From the NCBI GenBank assembly GCA_016720565.1, contig JADKKJ010000011.1, forward strand, positions 62,001-126,000: a DNA stretch of 64,000 nt, given 5' to 3'. How positions within the stretch are numbered: the stretch's first letter is position 1; each line of letters begins with the position of its first letter. The notes under the pieces are model-generated. The model ran no database searches and was not told the DNA's origin. It saw only the letters and a program-made list of their open reading frames with translations. Source of the DNA: Chitinophagaceae bacterium. Lineage in GTDB: Bacteria > Bacteroidota > Bacteroidia > Chitinophagales > Chitinophagaceae. Shown here in pieces: positions 8,069 to 17,166 of the stretch. The position numbers and the translations under genes are program-made.

Positions 8069-9517
8069 ATGAATAACGATCGCAGAAAATTCCTGAAGAA
8101 TGTTGCCATTGGTGGCAGCGCCCTTGCTGCCGGTATTCCTGCTATGGCGGGAATGATACCTGCTACCGACCAGGAGATGGAGCATTCCGGTAAAATGGAA
8201 ACCAAAGGACAGCAATTCAATATGTGCGGTTATGCTGCACCTAAACTTGATAAAGTCAGGATCGGGGTGATAGGCCTGGGGCAAAGAGGTTCAGAAGCTG
8301 TATCAAGGTTAAGTTATATAGAGGGGGTAGAGATCACTGCGCTTTGCGATAAATATCCCGACCGTGTAGCCAGCGCCCAAAAAACGCTGGAGAAAATGAA
8401 ACGTCCAAAGGCAAAAGAGTATAGCGGTGACGAAGGCTGGAAAGCTTTATGCGAAAGCAATGAGGTGGACCTGGTGTATACGCCTACACCCTGGCATTTG
8501 CATACGCCTATCGCAGTATATGCCATGAAGCATGGAAAGCATGCGGCCACCGAGGTACCCGGAGCAAAGACCATTGATGAATGCTGGGAACTGGTGGAAA
8601 CCTCCGAAAAAACCAAACAGCATTGCATGATGCTGGAGAATTGCTGTTACGATTTTTTTGAATTACTGACACTGAACCTCGTAAGGCAGGGCATGTTTGG
8701 AGATATCGTTCATGCCGAAGGAGCTTACCTCCACGACCTGAGCAAAGACTACCTGTTCAATAAAAATGCCTATGCAGATATGTGGAGGCTGAAAGAAAAT
8801 ATAGGGCATAATGGAAACCTTTACCCCACCCATGGTCTCGGTCCGGTGGCGCAATGCATGAACATAAACCGCGGCGATAAATTTGAGAGGCTGGTAAGCA
8901 TGAGCAGTATTGACTTTTCACTGGGAAAATTGGCCGATGAGATGGCTGCTAAAGATGAATTTTTCAAACCGTTTACAGGTAAATCCTATCGGGGTAATAT
9001 GAATACCACGATGATCCAGACCAATAAAGGAAGGACCATTATGATCCAGCATGATGTTTCCACCCCAAGGCCCTATTCCCGTATCCACCTGGTTAGTGGC
9101 ACCAAGGGCATTGCCCAAAAATATCCTGGTCCTGAAAGGATCGCTTTTGGCCATAGCTGGGTCAAAAAAGAAGAACTTGATGATCTCTATAAAAAATATT
9201 CGCCCGCTATTGTGAACCATATTGGGAATATCGCAAAAGACGTAGGCGGACACGGAGGCATGGATTTTATTATGGACTGGAGACTGATCGATTGCCTCAG
9301 GAATGGATTGCCATTGGATCAGGATGTTTATGATGCTGCTTCCTGGAGCTGCCTGGTTCCCTTAAGCCAGCGTTCAGTTGCCAAAAGATCAACTTCTGTA
9401 GAGATCCCCGATTTTACAAGGGGGGCCTGGACCAACAATAAACCTGTTGATATTACGCTGAATGGTGGTGGCAATACCGGTGTAAGAAATGAAAAACCAG
9501 AACTTAAGATGAAATAG
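8069..9517 (+). CDS. Tat-exported Gfo/Idh/MocA family protein, GH109-like
   Basis: This 482-residue protein opens with a twin-arginine type signal (NNDRRKFLKN, then a hydrophobic stretch ending in alanines). A Rossmann NAD-binding motif follows (RIGVIGLGQRGSEAV, about residues 67-81), then PTPWHLHTPIA and EVPGAKTIDECWEL, typical of Gfo/Idh/MocA oxidoreductases. The central MLENCCYDFFELLTLN and HAEGAYLHDL, and THGLGPVAQCM, resemble the Bacteroidota GH109 group, which includes NAD-dependent alpha-N-acetylgalactosaminidases. GH109 activity is therefore plausible but not certain; other sugar dehydrogenases share this architecture. It stands alone, with no saccharide-use genes nearby. Confidence 0.82.
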   Translation: MNNDRRKFLKNVAIGGSALAAGIPAMAGMIPATDQEMEHSGKMETKGQQFNMCGYAAPKLDKVRIGVIGLGQRGSEAVSRLSYIEGVEITALCDKYPDRVASAQKTLEKMKRPKAKEYSGDEGWKALCESNEVDLVYTPTPWHLHTPIAVYAMKHGKHAATEVPGAKTIDECWELVETSEKTKQHCMMLENCCYDFFELLTLNLVRQGMFGDIVHAEGAYLHDLSKDYLFNKNAYADMWRLKENIGHNGNLYPTHGLGPVAQCMNINRGDKFERLVSMSSIDFSLGKLADEMAAKDEFFKPFTGKSYRGNMNTTMIQTNKGRTIMIQHDVSTPRPYSRIHLVSGTKGIAQKYPGPERIAFGHSWVKKEELDDLYKKYSPAIVNHIGNIAKDVGGHGGMDFIMDWRLIDCLRNGLPLDQDVYDAASWSCLVPLSQRSVAKRSTSVEIPDFTRGAWTNNKPVDITLNGGGNTGVRNEKPELKMK

Positions 9518-9729
9518 GCATGATCCGGATCAAAAAAAAACCATGCTATCCCTTGTTAATGAATGACATAAATCATACAAGTCAACAGCGAAAATTATCA
9601 AACGAAATATCGGGGTTAAAGCCAAATCTGTTAATTTTACGGCCCCTGACCGAGCTATTGTGACATATAGAGAACACAACTATGCGAAAAAGGCTCACAG
9701 GCATTTTCTGGTAACAGTTAATACTATCA

Positions 9730-10791
9730 ATGAAGTCTTTGCCCATCATAACGGACCCCATTTACAAGGAACCAAAGGAGTTCAGCACCTACGAAAAATT
9801 TTGGTTGAAATATATCAATGACAAAAGGGACCTTCCTTTTATCCATTTACTTACTGCCATTCATATCCTGGTCATTCCAACAGCTATCCTGCTGTATACC
9901 CCTTTCCTGCAGGGCTGGTACTGGTGGTTGGCCTATATTCCCTATTTCTATATCTCCCAGTTATATTTTAAAGGAAGGTTTGGATTGATGCTGCATTGCA
10001 TAAGCCATCGTAAATTATTCAAAAAGGGTTATACCTGGCTTTACCACTGGACCATATGGGTGGTATGCCCGTTTTTCGGCCATACCCCAGAATCCTATTT
10101 TGTACATCACATGGCCATGCACCACGTGGAGAACAATATGGACGAGGATGCAAGTTCCACCCTTCGTTACCAGCGCGACAGTCTATGGAATTTCATTAAA
10201 TACTGGTTACGATTTTTCCTGCTGGGTTTCCGGGATACTTTCATGTACCTGTTCGGCCACAGGCGCAAGAAAATGTATATGCGCCTTACCTATGGTGAAA
10301 TGTCATTCTATGCTTTTTGCGTGCTCATGTGTTTTGTGAATTTCAAAGCCACGCTTTTTATTTTTATTATTCCTTTTGTTTTCGCCAGGCTGGTAATGAT
10401 GATCGGCAACTGGGCACAGCATGCATTTATCGATATCAGCGATCCCGAGCATAATACCATCAATTGTATCAACACCAAATACAATCATACCTGCTGGAAC
10501 GATGGTTATCATTCCGTTCACCACCTTCGCCCGGCATTGCACTACACGGATATACCTGTTGAATTCCAGAACAACCTCGATCTTTTCGCAAAAGACAAGA
10601 CCCTGGTATTCGATGGTATCCATTACCTGCACATATTTTTATGGCTGATGAATCGCCGCTATGATAAACTGGCTGCCCACCTGGTAAATATCAATGGCAC
10701 CTTCTCCAGTGAAGAAGAGGCCATCGCTTTACTTAAGGAAAGGACCAGGAAACTGGAGCCGGAAGAAAGGATGAGAAAAGCAGTTGCCTGA
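9730..10791 (+). CDS. Membrane fatty acid desaturase family protein
   Basis: This 353-residue protein has hydrophobic segments at about residues 40-62, 64-82, 195-230 and the three histidine clusters of di-iron membrane desaturases: HCISHRK (about 96), HHMAMHHVENN (about 128-135) and HSVHHLRP (about 260). Such enzymes add double bonds to acyl chains of lipids; hydroxylases and carotenoid enzymes share the fold, so the substrate is open. The gene is monocistronic: a 212-nt upstream gap shows no clear gene, and a bidirectional terminator follows. Confidence 0.82.
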   Translation: MKSLPIITDPIYKEPKEFSTYEKFWLKYINDKRDLPFIHLLTAIHILVIPTAILLYTPFLQGWYWWLAYIPYFYISQLYFKGRFGLMLHCISHRKLFKKGYTWLYHWTIWVVCPFFGHTPESYFVHHMAMHHVENNMDEDASSTLRYQRDSLWNFIKYWLRFFLLGFRDTFMYLFGHRRKKMYMRLTYGEMSFYAFCVLMCFVNFKATLFIFIIPFVFARLVMMIGNWAQHAFIDISDPEHNTINCINTKYNHTCWNDGYHSVHHLRPALHYTDIPVEFQNNLDLFAKDKTLVFDGIHYLHIFLWLMNRRYDKLAAHLVNINGTFSSEEEAIALLKERTRKLEPEERMRKAVA

Positions 10792-10822
10792 TAAGGATAC
10801 CAATCCCCAATAGCATATAAAT

Positions 10823-10853
10823 AAAAAAAGGCAGGTAATTCCTGCCTTTTTTT
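10823..10853. terminator. Bidirectional Rho-independent terminator
   Basis: A perfect 13-bp stem (AAAAAAAGGCAGG paired with CCTGCCTTTTTTT) with a 5-nt loop (TAATT) lies between the convergent ends of the desaturase gene (10791) and the BNR-repeat gene (10870). T tracts on both strands allow it to stop transcription from either side. Confidence 0.9.
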
Positions 10854-10869
10854 ATTTGAAGAGGTTATA

Positions 10870-13800
10870 TTATTTACCTCCTATTCCGATCACTGGTAAT
10901 GCTTTTTCCCTGATCAGCTGGTTAAACTTTACAAGGTCATCTTCCTGAATCTTCTTCATAGCATTGATCTGAACATCGCATTGGGTCGCCAGTTCCTGGT
11001 ACACCTCTTTCACTTGTTTGGAAGGAGCGGTTATTCCACTGTTTGCTGCACCGAAAACACCGGATAATTTATCATTCAACCGGATAGGATAGTTCAGGGG
11101 ATCCTGGCCGCTTTTTGATTTGGTCTGATAAAGTGTTTCTTCGATCACCGTCATTTTCTTATTGATGGAATCCGCCATGCTCTTCACTTCCTTTGGTATA
11201 TCCTTTCCCTGCCTGCCTACAAAATCATTGATCTGTGCGCGAACGGTGCGGATATCCCGGATGGTCTTTTGCACTTCGTTGAATTTTGCAGTTACCTGCT
11301 GAAGAAAATTAAATTGCGCTTCATAGTCTTCCTGGCTGATCTTATAATTAGGATCGCCTTTTATGGTCAGTCCGCCTTCGGCAGAATCTTTGCCCACTTT
11401 AAGTTTATAATAATATGCCCCTGGAGGAGCCAGCAGGGCCGATGGGCCACCGGTCCATAATATCATACCCTCGGTTCTTTCCGGGGCAGGATAATACATG
11501 TTCCAGGCGAATTGGTTCATGCCTTTGGAAATAGATAATTTCTCAGGGCCTTTTCCATCAGGTATTTCCTTTCCTTCGGTGGAATAGGTTTTTATTGGCT
11601 TCCTGTTCTTATCAAGGATAACCAGGCTGGCTTTTGTTGAGTCAGTAAGTTCCTTTATATAAAAATTTATCACCGGTCCGTTCGGTGGATTAGCGCCGGT
11701 ATTTGCCCCAGCCTGCTGTCCTCCGCGAAATCCACGGCCACCGCCTCCTCCAATACGATAAGCGGCCGAAGGATTAAAAACATACAGCGATCTATCAGCG
11801 ATCTCTCTTGCAGATTGCTGCAATACAGAAAGGTCATCCAGTACCCAGAAGGCCCTGCCCTGTGTTGCAACAATCAGGTCATTTTCCTTAATGGTCATAT
11901 CTGTAATTGGAACCATGGGGAGATTCTGCTGGAATTTTTTCCAATGCGCGCCATCGTCAAATGAGATATACATGCCATACTCGGTACCCGCATATAATAA
12001 TCCCGGCCTTATATGGTCCGCGCGAAGACAACGGGTGAAATGCATGTTTTCAATTCCGGTGGTGATCAGTTTCCAGGTCTTTCCATAATCTTCGGTCTTA
12101 TAGATATAAGGCGTAAAATCATCCATCTTATACCGGGTACCCACAAAATAGGCAGCCCCTTTTTTAAATGGATCCACTTCCACGCAATTCCACATCATCC
12201 ATTTTGGGGCATCCTTTGGTGTTACGTTTTCCCAGTTCCTTCCTCCGTCCTTACTTACAGAAATGATCCCGTCATCGGACCCTGTCCAGAGCAGATCTTT
12301 TTCCACCCAACTTTCGGTAGCCGTAAATATGGTGCAATAATATTCCACGCTGGTATTATCCTGGGTGATGGGTCCGCCGCTGGAACCCTGCTTGCTGCGG
12401 TCATTGGTGGTGAGGTCGCCGGATAAAGCCTCCCAGGATGCTCCTTCATTGGTAGTGGCGAATAGTACATTGCCGGCGGTATATATTTTCTTTGGATCAT
12501 GCGGTGAGAAGAATATGGGGAAGTTCCACTGGAAGCGGTATTTCATGGATTCCGCGCCAGCGCCCATAGGATTGTCGGGCCATACATTCACCATTCTGTT
12601 TTCTCCTGTACGGTGGTCAAGACGGCCGATAAGTCCTCCATAATTTCCACCATAAACAATCTCAGGGTTGGTTGGATCCGCAACTACAAAACCACTTTCC
12701 GCCCCGGCAGTTACCTGCCAGTCCTGGTCGGTTATAGAAGAACCATAAGTACGACTTTTGATCCTCACGGTAGTGTTATCCTGCTGCGCGCCCAATATGC
12801 GGTAAGGAAATGAATTATCGGTTGACACCCGATAGAACTGGGCAGTAGGCTGTGTATTGTAATTGCTCCAGTTCTCGCCTCCGTCAAAACTGATCTGCGC
12901 GCCACCATCATCTGCCACGATCATACGATTGCCATCTTCCGGATCTATCCATAGATCATGGTGATCACCATGCGGGGTGCGAATACCCTGGAATGTACGG
13001 CCGCCATCGCGGCTGCGCATGAAATCCACATTTGGACAATAGACCAGGTTCTCATTTTTAGGATCCACAAAGATCTTCGAATAATACCAGGCTCTTTGCC
13101 TTACATTGTTATCGCTGCTGGTCAGTGTCCAGGTCTCTCCCGCATCATTGCTCATGAACACACCGCCATCCTTATTTTCTACAATTGCGTATACTTTATC
13201 AGGATTGGAAGGAGCCACTGCGATACCCACTATTCCCCATACACCTTTTGGCAAACCTTTGTTAGCCGAAATACTGGTCCAGGTCTCACCGCCATCTGTA
13301 CTTTTATACATGCCGCTTCCTTCTCCGCCACTTTCCATACTATAAGGTGTACGAAGCACATGCCACATGCCAGCATATAACACGGACGGATTTCCAGACT
13401 CCATTACAAGGTCGCTGCAGCCCGTAAGATCATTTACGAATAATACTTTTTTCCAGGTCTTGCCCCCATCAGTGGTTTTATAAACACCTCTTTCTTTTCC
13501 GGGACCAAATAAATGGCCCACCACAGCGGCCCATACTGTATTTGGATCACGTGGATGGATAAGCATGCGGATGATATGACGGCCATCTTTCAACCCGATG
13601 TTTCTCCAGGTCCTTCCCCCATCGTCAGAGCGCCAGGCCCCATTCAACCCTTCGCTCACATTTCCACGAAGCGTATTCTCTCCTTCCCCTACATAAATAA
13701 TATTCTCATCGCTGGGCGCCACCGCCACTACGCCAATGGTTCCACCGAAATATTTATCAGAGATATTCTTCCAGTTGCTTCCGGCATCAGCCGTTTTCCA

Positions 13801-14025
13801 AACCCCACCACCGGTTGACCCGAAGTAAAAAACATTGCGATTTTTGTAGCTGCCTGTTACCGCGCCACTTCTTCCCCCGCGAAAAGGGCCCACCAAACGG
13901 TATTTTACATTTTTATAAAGCAGCTCTTCTTTATTATCTGCTACAACTGCAGCGGGAGCAGTTTTCTGCGCCTGGAGCTTAACTACGAACAGCAGCATTA
14001 CCAGGAAAAATATCAGTTTTTTCAT
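10870..14025 (-). CDS. Large exported BNR/Asp-box repeat protein (VPS10/sortilin-like propeller)
   Basis: The start is placed at the ATG at 14025, which gives a clear signal peptide (MKKLIFFLVMLLFVVKLQAQ); the ORF can be extended 60 nt upstream but only into non-signal sequence. The mature part has many Asp-box repeats of the S-x-D-G-G-x-T/N-W kind (for example SDDGGRTWRN, TTDGGKTWKK, STDGGETWTS, SNDAGETWTL), so it folds as one or two beta-propellers over about residues 40-740. A C-terminal region of about 300 residues follows, including a Gly/Arg-rich stretch (GGGGGRGFRGGQQ) and a helical end. Such proteins are often labelled 'glycosyl hydrolase', but no catalytic motif is visible; the role is unknown, probably extracellular binding or degradation. 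The divergent neighbour is adenine deaminase. Confidence 0.82.
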   Translation of the reverse strand: MKKLIFFLVMLLFVVKLQAQKTAPAAVVADNKEELLYKNVKYRLVGPFRGGRSGAVTGSYKNRNVFYFGSTGGGVWKTADAGSNWKNISDKYFGGTIGVVAVAPSDENIIYVGEGENTLRGNVSEGLNGAWRSDDGGRTWRNIGLKDGRHIIRMLIHPRDPNTVWAAVVGHLFGPGKERGVYKTTDGGKTWKKVLFVNDLTGCSDLVMESGNPSVLYAGMWHVLRTPYSMESGGEGSGMYKSTDGGETWTSISANKGLPKGVWGIVGIAVAPSNPDKVYAIVENKDGGVFMSNDAGETWTLTSSDNNVRQRAWYYSKIFVDPKNENLVYCPNVDFMRSRDGGRTFQGIRTPHGDHHDLWIDPEDGNRMIVADDGGAQISFDGGENWSNYNTQPTAQFYRVSTDNSFPYRILGAQQDNTTVRIKSRTYGSSITDQDWQVTAGAESGFVVADPTNPEIVYGGNYGGLIGRLDHRTGENRMVNVWPDNPMGAGAESMKYRFQWNFPIFFSPHDPKKIYTAGNVLFATTNEGASWEALSGDLTTNDRSKQGSSGGPITQDNTSVEYYCTIFTATESWVEKDLLWTGSDDGIISVSKDGGRNWENVTPKDAPKWMMWNCVEVDPFKKGAAYFVGTRYKMDDFTPYIYKTEDYGKTWKLITTGIENMHFTRCLRADHIRPGLLYAGTEYGMYISFDDGAHWKKFQQNLPMVPITDMTIKENDLIVATQGRAFWVLDDLSVLQQSAREIADRSLYVFNPSAAYRIGGGGGRGFRGGQQAGANTGANPPNGPVINFYIKELTDSTKASLVILDKNRKPIKTYSTEGKEIPDGKGPEKLSISKGMNQFAWNMYYPAPERTEGMILWTGGPSALLAPPGAYYYKLKVGKDSAEGGLTIKGDPNYKISQEDYEAQFNFLQQVTAKFNEVQKTIRDIRTVRAQINDFVGRQGKDIPKEVKSMADSINKKMTVIEETLYQTKSKSGQDPLNYPIRLNDKLSGVFGAANSGITAPSKQVKEVYQELATQCDVQINAMKKIQEDDLVKFNQLIREKALPVIGIGGK

Positions 14026-14115
14026 AATGTAAATTGTGTAGGGAAGATAACAATTACCTTGTTTTCGCTGGCAGTTTTTTGACAAAGGGTTCTATCTTTA
14101 TTCAAATTGGTAAAA

Positions 14116-15780
14116 ATGGCGGTCACCCTGAAAGGAAACCTGGTAGATATAGCGGCGAAGAAGATCTTTTATGCAGAGGTCAAACTGGAAAATGGGCGGA
14201 TCCATTCTATCAATGAGATCACGGCCCCCCTTCATGGATCGGCTGATGCAGGTTATATACTTCCGGGTTTTATTGATTCGCATGTACATATTGAAAGTTC
14301 ACTGCTGGTGCCTTCCGAATTTGCCCGCCTGGCCGTAGTACATGGCACGGTAGGCACAGTAAGCGATCCGCATGAGATAGCTAATGTTTGCGGACTGGCT
14401 GGTGTAGAATATATGATCGAGAATGGGAATACAGTTCCTTTCAAATTCAATTTTGGCGCGCCCAGTTGTGTGCCCGCCACTGTTTTTGAAACCGCAGGGG
14501 CTGCCCTATATTCCAATGATGTTAGAAAACTGCTGGAACGGAAAGAGATCAGATACCTCAGTGAAATGATGAATTTTCCCGGGGTATTATTCAAAGACGA
14601 GGAAGTGATGAAAAAAATTCAAGCGGCCCATGAACTGGGTAAGCCGGTGGACGGGCATGCGCCTGGATTAAGAGGAGAAAAAGCAAAACAATATATTGAT
14701 GCGGGCATCAGCACCGATCATGAATGTTTTACAAAGGAAGAAGCCCTGGAAAAACTGCAGTATGGCATGAAGATCCTGATCCGCGAAGGAAGCGCGGCCC
14801 GGAATTTTGAGGCCCTGGCCGACCTGCTTCATGATCATGCAGACCAGATGATGTTCTGCAGCGATGATAAACATCCCGACAGTCTTTTACTCGGACATAT
14901 CAACCAGCTCTGCGCCAGGGCAGTTGCCAAAGGCATTGACCTATTCAAGGTGCTGAGAGCCGCCTGTATCAACCCGGTGGAGCATTATAAATTAGCTATT
15001 GGCCAGTTAAGGCCCGGTGATCCGGCCGACCTGATAATCGTAGAAGACCTGAAAAATTTTAAAGTGAGGCAGACCTATATTGATGCTGAACTGGTAGCGG
15101 AGAATGGAATTTCACTGATAAAAACAACTAAGGCTTCCCTGATCAATCAATTTAATTGTTCACTTAAAAAAGAAGAAGAGCTTTCTGTTGAAACCAGCAG
15201 CGCAAGCCTTGAAATTCCTGTGATTGAAGCCCTGGAAGGCCAGCTGATAACCAATCGGCTTTCACACCTGGCAATAGCGCATCAGGGGAAAATTGAAAGC
15301 AGCGTAAAGGATGATATCCTGAAAATGCTGGTGATCAACCGGTATAACCCCGCACCTATAGCTAAAGCTTTTATCCGCAATTTCGGATTGAAGGAGGGTG
15401 CCCTGGCCTCTTCGGTAGCACATGATAGCCATAATATAGTTGCTGTAGGAGTGGATGATGCTTCTTTATGTAAGGCAGTAAACCTGGTAATAGCCGCCGG
15501 TGGCGGATTAAGCGCGGTAATGCCAAATTACGAGGGCGACAGTGATGAACTGGTGCTTCCATTGCCCGTTGCGGGATTGATGAGTAATGCTGATGGATAT
15601 GCCATCGCTGAAAAATATACCCGTCTTGACCAATTTGTAAAGGAAAGAGGAGGCTCAACCCTGGCGGCCCCTTTCATGACACTTTCTTTTATGGCCTTAT
15701 TGGTGATCCCTCATTTAAAACTCAGTGATAAAGGCCTGTTTGATGGCGATAGTTTCCAGTTCCTGGAGGCATGGCATTAA
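14116..15780 (+). CDS. ade: Adenine deaminase
   Basis: This amidohydrolase of about 554 residues turns adenine into hypoxanthine and ammonia in purine salvage. Metal-binding and family motifs are visible: LPGFIDSHVHIESSLL, GTVGTVSDPHEIANV, VDGHAPGL, STDHECFTKEEA and FCSDDKHPDSLL. The C-terminal adenine deaminase domain (about 380-550) has HDSHNIVAVGVDD. I start at the ATG at 14116; a TTG at 14107 in the same frame is possible but adds only three residues. It is transcribed divergently from the BNR protein and stands alone. Confidence 0.93.
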   Translation: MAVTLKGNLVDIAAKKIFYAEVKLENGRIHSINEITAPLHGSADAGYILPGFIDSHVHIESSLLVPSEFARLAVVHGTVGTVSDPHEIANVCGLAGVEYMIENGNTVPFKFNFGAPSCVPATVFETAGAALYSNDVRKLLERKEIRYLSEMMNFPGVLFKDEEVMKKIQAAHELGKPVDGHAPGLRGEKAKQYIDAGISTDHECFTKEEALEKLQYGMKILIREGSAARNFEALADLLHDHADQMMFCSDDKHPDSLLLGHINQLCARAVAKGIDLFKVLRAACINPVEHYKLAIGQLRPGDPADLIIVEDLKNFKVRQTYIDAELVAENGISLIKTTKASLINQFNCSLKKEEELSVETSSASLEIPVIEALEGQLITNRLSHLAIAHQGKIESSVKDDILKMLVINRYNPAPIAKAFIRNFGLKEGALASSVAHDSHNIVAVGVDDASLCKAVNLVIAAGGGLSAVMPNYEGDSDELVLPLPVAGLMSNADGYAIAEKYTRLDQFVKERGGSTLAAPFMTLSFMALLVIPHLKLSDKGLFDGDSFQFLEAWH

Positions 15781-15848
15781 GTTTATCGGCAATGCTGCGA
15801 TGTAAGAAAAGAAGACCAGGTTGAAATATGGAAGGCAGGCTGCACAGA

Positions 15849-15879
15849 TTGTGAATTCTGCAAAAATTCGCTATCTTTT
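15849..15879 (+). promoter_or_regulatory. Promoter-like element upstream of the DUF3078 gene
   Basis: TTG at 15849-15851 and TATCTTTT at 15872-15879, spaced by 20 nt, resemble the Bacteroidota TTG/TAnnTTTG promoter with a T in the last position. It lies 17 nt before the ATG at 15896. Confidence 0.45.
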
Positions 15880-15895
15880 TACCGACTAAACCACC

Positions 15896-16801
15896 ATGAA
15901 GAAACTACTGCTTTTTGCGTTTTGCCTGGCATGCCTTGCAGATGCCTATTCACAGAATTTAGGTACCGAAATTAAACGGTTGGGCGCCCTGAAGAAAAAA
16001 GGACTTGACAGTAATGGCTGGGCGCATGATGGCGTATTTACCTTAAATGCCAACCAGGCAGCATTAAGCGACTGGTCAAGTGGCGGAGAAAGTTTTCTGA
16101 TTGGCATTAATGGAATTTTCAACCAGTCATTGCATCATAGAAAAGGAAAATACACCTGGGACGCTTATATGGATGTGGAACTGGGCGTTGTGGAAGCCGC
16201 GAGTTTCAAAAAATTCCGTAAAACCAACGACCGCTGTGATATTACCATGGAGCTGGAGCATGATCTCACAAAAAATCATTTGAATTATGGTTTACTTTTC
16301 AATCTGAATACACAGATATTCGGCGGGCATAATTATTATATAGATTCCCATCCAAAAACATCAGGCATACTATCGCCTGGCAAATTTCTTCTTTGCGCCG
16401 GTTTGGATTATAAGAGTACCGGGAAGGGAAAATATTTTTCCGTATTCGTTTCACCAATAACATTTCGATGGGTAACCAAACTGGAAAAAGATTTTTTTAA
16501 CCGGAAACTATTCGGTGTTGATTCTGCCCAAAAAGTATACAGGGAAGTAGGAGCCTATATCAGTTTCCATTATAACCAGGCAGTTACCAGTACCATCAAA
16601 TATATTGGGCGCCTGGACCTGATCACCAACTACCGGCGTAATCCTCAGAATGTAGATGTACTCTGGAATAACCTTCTCAGTTTTGCCATATCAAAGAATT
16701 TCGCTGGCAGCTTTTTGCTGGATATCCTTTATGATGATGATGTTAAAAGAAGGACCCAGGTGCAGGAGATCACCGGTATCGGGCTCAAATTCACGTTGTA
16801 A
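15896..16801 (+). CDS. DUF3078 domain exported protein, probable outer-membrane beta-barrel
   Basis: This 301-residue protein has a signal peptide (cut near DAYSQ, about residue 20) and then alternating beta-type segments typical of outer-membrane barrels. The early stretch WAHDGVFTLNANQAALSDW is the characteristic start of the Bacteroidota DUF3078 family. Function is unknown; a porin-like or surface role is inferred from the predicted barrel. It lies between adenine deaminase and a small unknown gene, with no operon evidence. Confidence 0.78.
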   Translation: MKKLLLFAFCLACLADAYSQNLGTEIKRLGALKKKGLDSNGWAHDGVFTLNANQAALSDWSSGGESFLIGINGIFNQSLHHRKGKYTWDAYMDVELGVVEAASFKKFRKTNDRCDITMELEHDLTKNHLNYGLLFNLNTQIFGGHNYYIDSHPKTSGILSPGKFLLCAGLDYKSTGKGKYFSVFVSPITFRWVTKLEKDFFNRKLFGVDSAQKVYREVGAYISFHYNQAVTSTIKYIGRLDLITNYRRNPQNVDVLWNNLLSFAISKNFAGSFLLDILYDDDVKRRTQVQEITGIGLKFTL

Positions 16802-16869
16802 CCGGCAAGTTTTCACATTCCCTTAATAAGCATTCCGGCAGTTCCCGCATCTAATTAATAAAGGGGAAC

Positions 16870-17166
16870 ATGAAAAAACTTTTACACATAAACGCTCATT
16901 TTGATGAACCGCAATTTTTACAGAACCTGGTAGAAAGACTGGCTTATCGCCGTTATGACCTTGGTTATGGCAGTGAAAAAATGCCGGAAGGTTACCTGGC
17001 ACTGGAAACGTCTTCAACAGAGACCTATGTAAGCGGCACCGTTGACCTTAACCAGGAAGAAGAGGAAGGGTCCATACATATGCCTTTCATCACTTCATTT
17101 TTATTTACCTGTATCAAGGGGAATTATGAACCTTATCAGCTGATCTGGGCAAGTTCCATGAACTAA
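16870..17166 (+). CDS. Small protein of unknown function
   Basis: This 98-residue ORF is not recognised. It has no signal peptide or membrane segment, is acidic in the middle (NQEEEEGS) and rich in aromatic residues, and looks like a small soluble alpha/beta protein. The start ATG at 16870 follows AAAGGGGAAC, so a Shine-Dalgarno-like site is present. Its stop overlaps the convergent T9SS gene by 4 nt. Coding probability is supported by composition and by the tight convergent end. Confidence 0.6.
   Translation: MKKLLHINAHFDEPQFLQNLVERLAYRRYDLGYGSEKMPEGYLALETSSTETYVSGTVDLNQEEEEGSIHMPFITSFLFTCIKGNYEPYQLIWASSMN

Noticed and set aside
7646..8284. 212-codon minus-strand frame opposite trmD and the GH109-like gene
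   Set aside because: It is antisense to two confidently assigned genes and has no recognisable domain.
10870..14085. Start of the BNR protein at 14085
   Set aside because: The extra 20 residues are polar and precede a perfect signal peptide beginning at the ATG at 14025.
14093..14100. TATCTTTA as a promoter for adenine deaminase
   Set aside because: The last base does not fit and candidate TTG elements are 11 or 31 nt away, outside the usual spacing.
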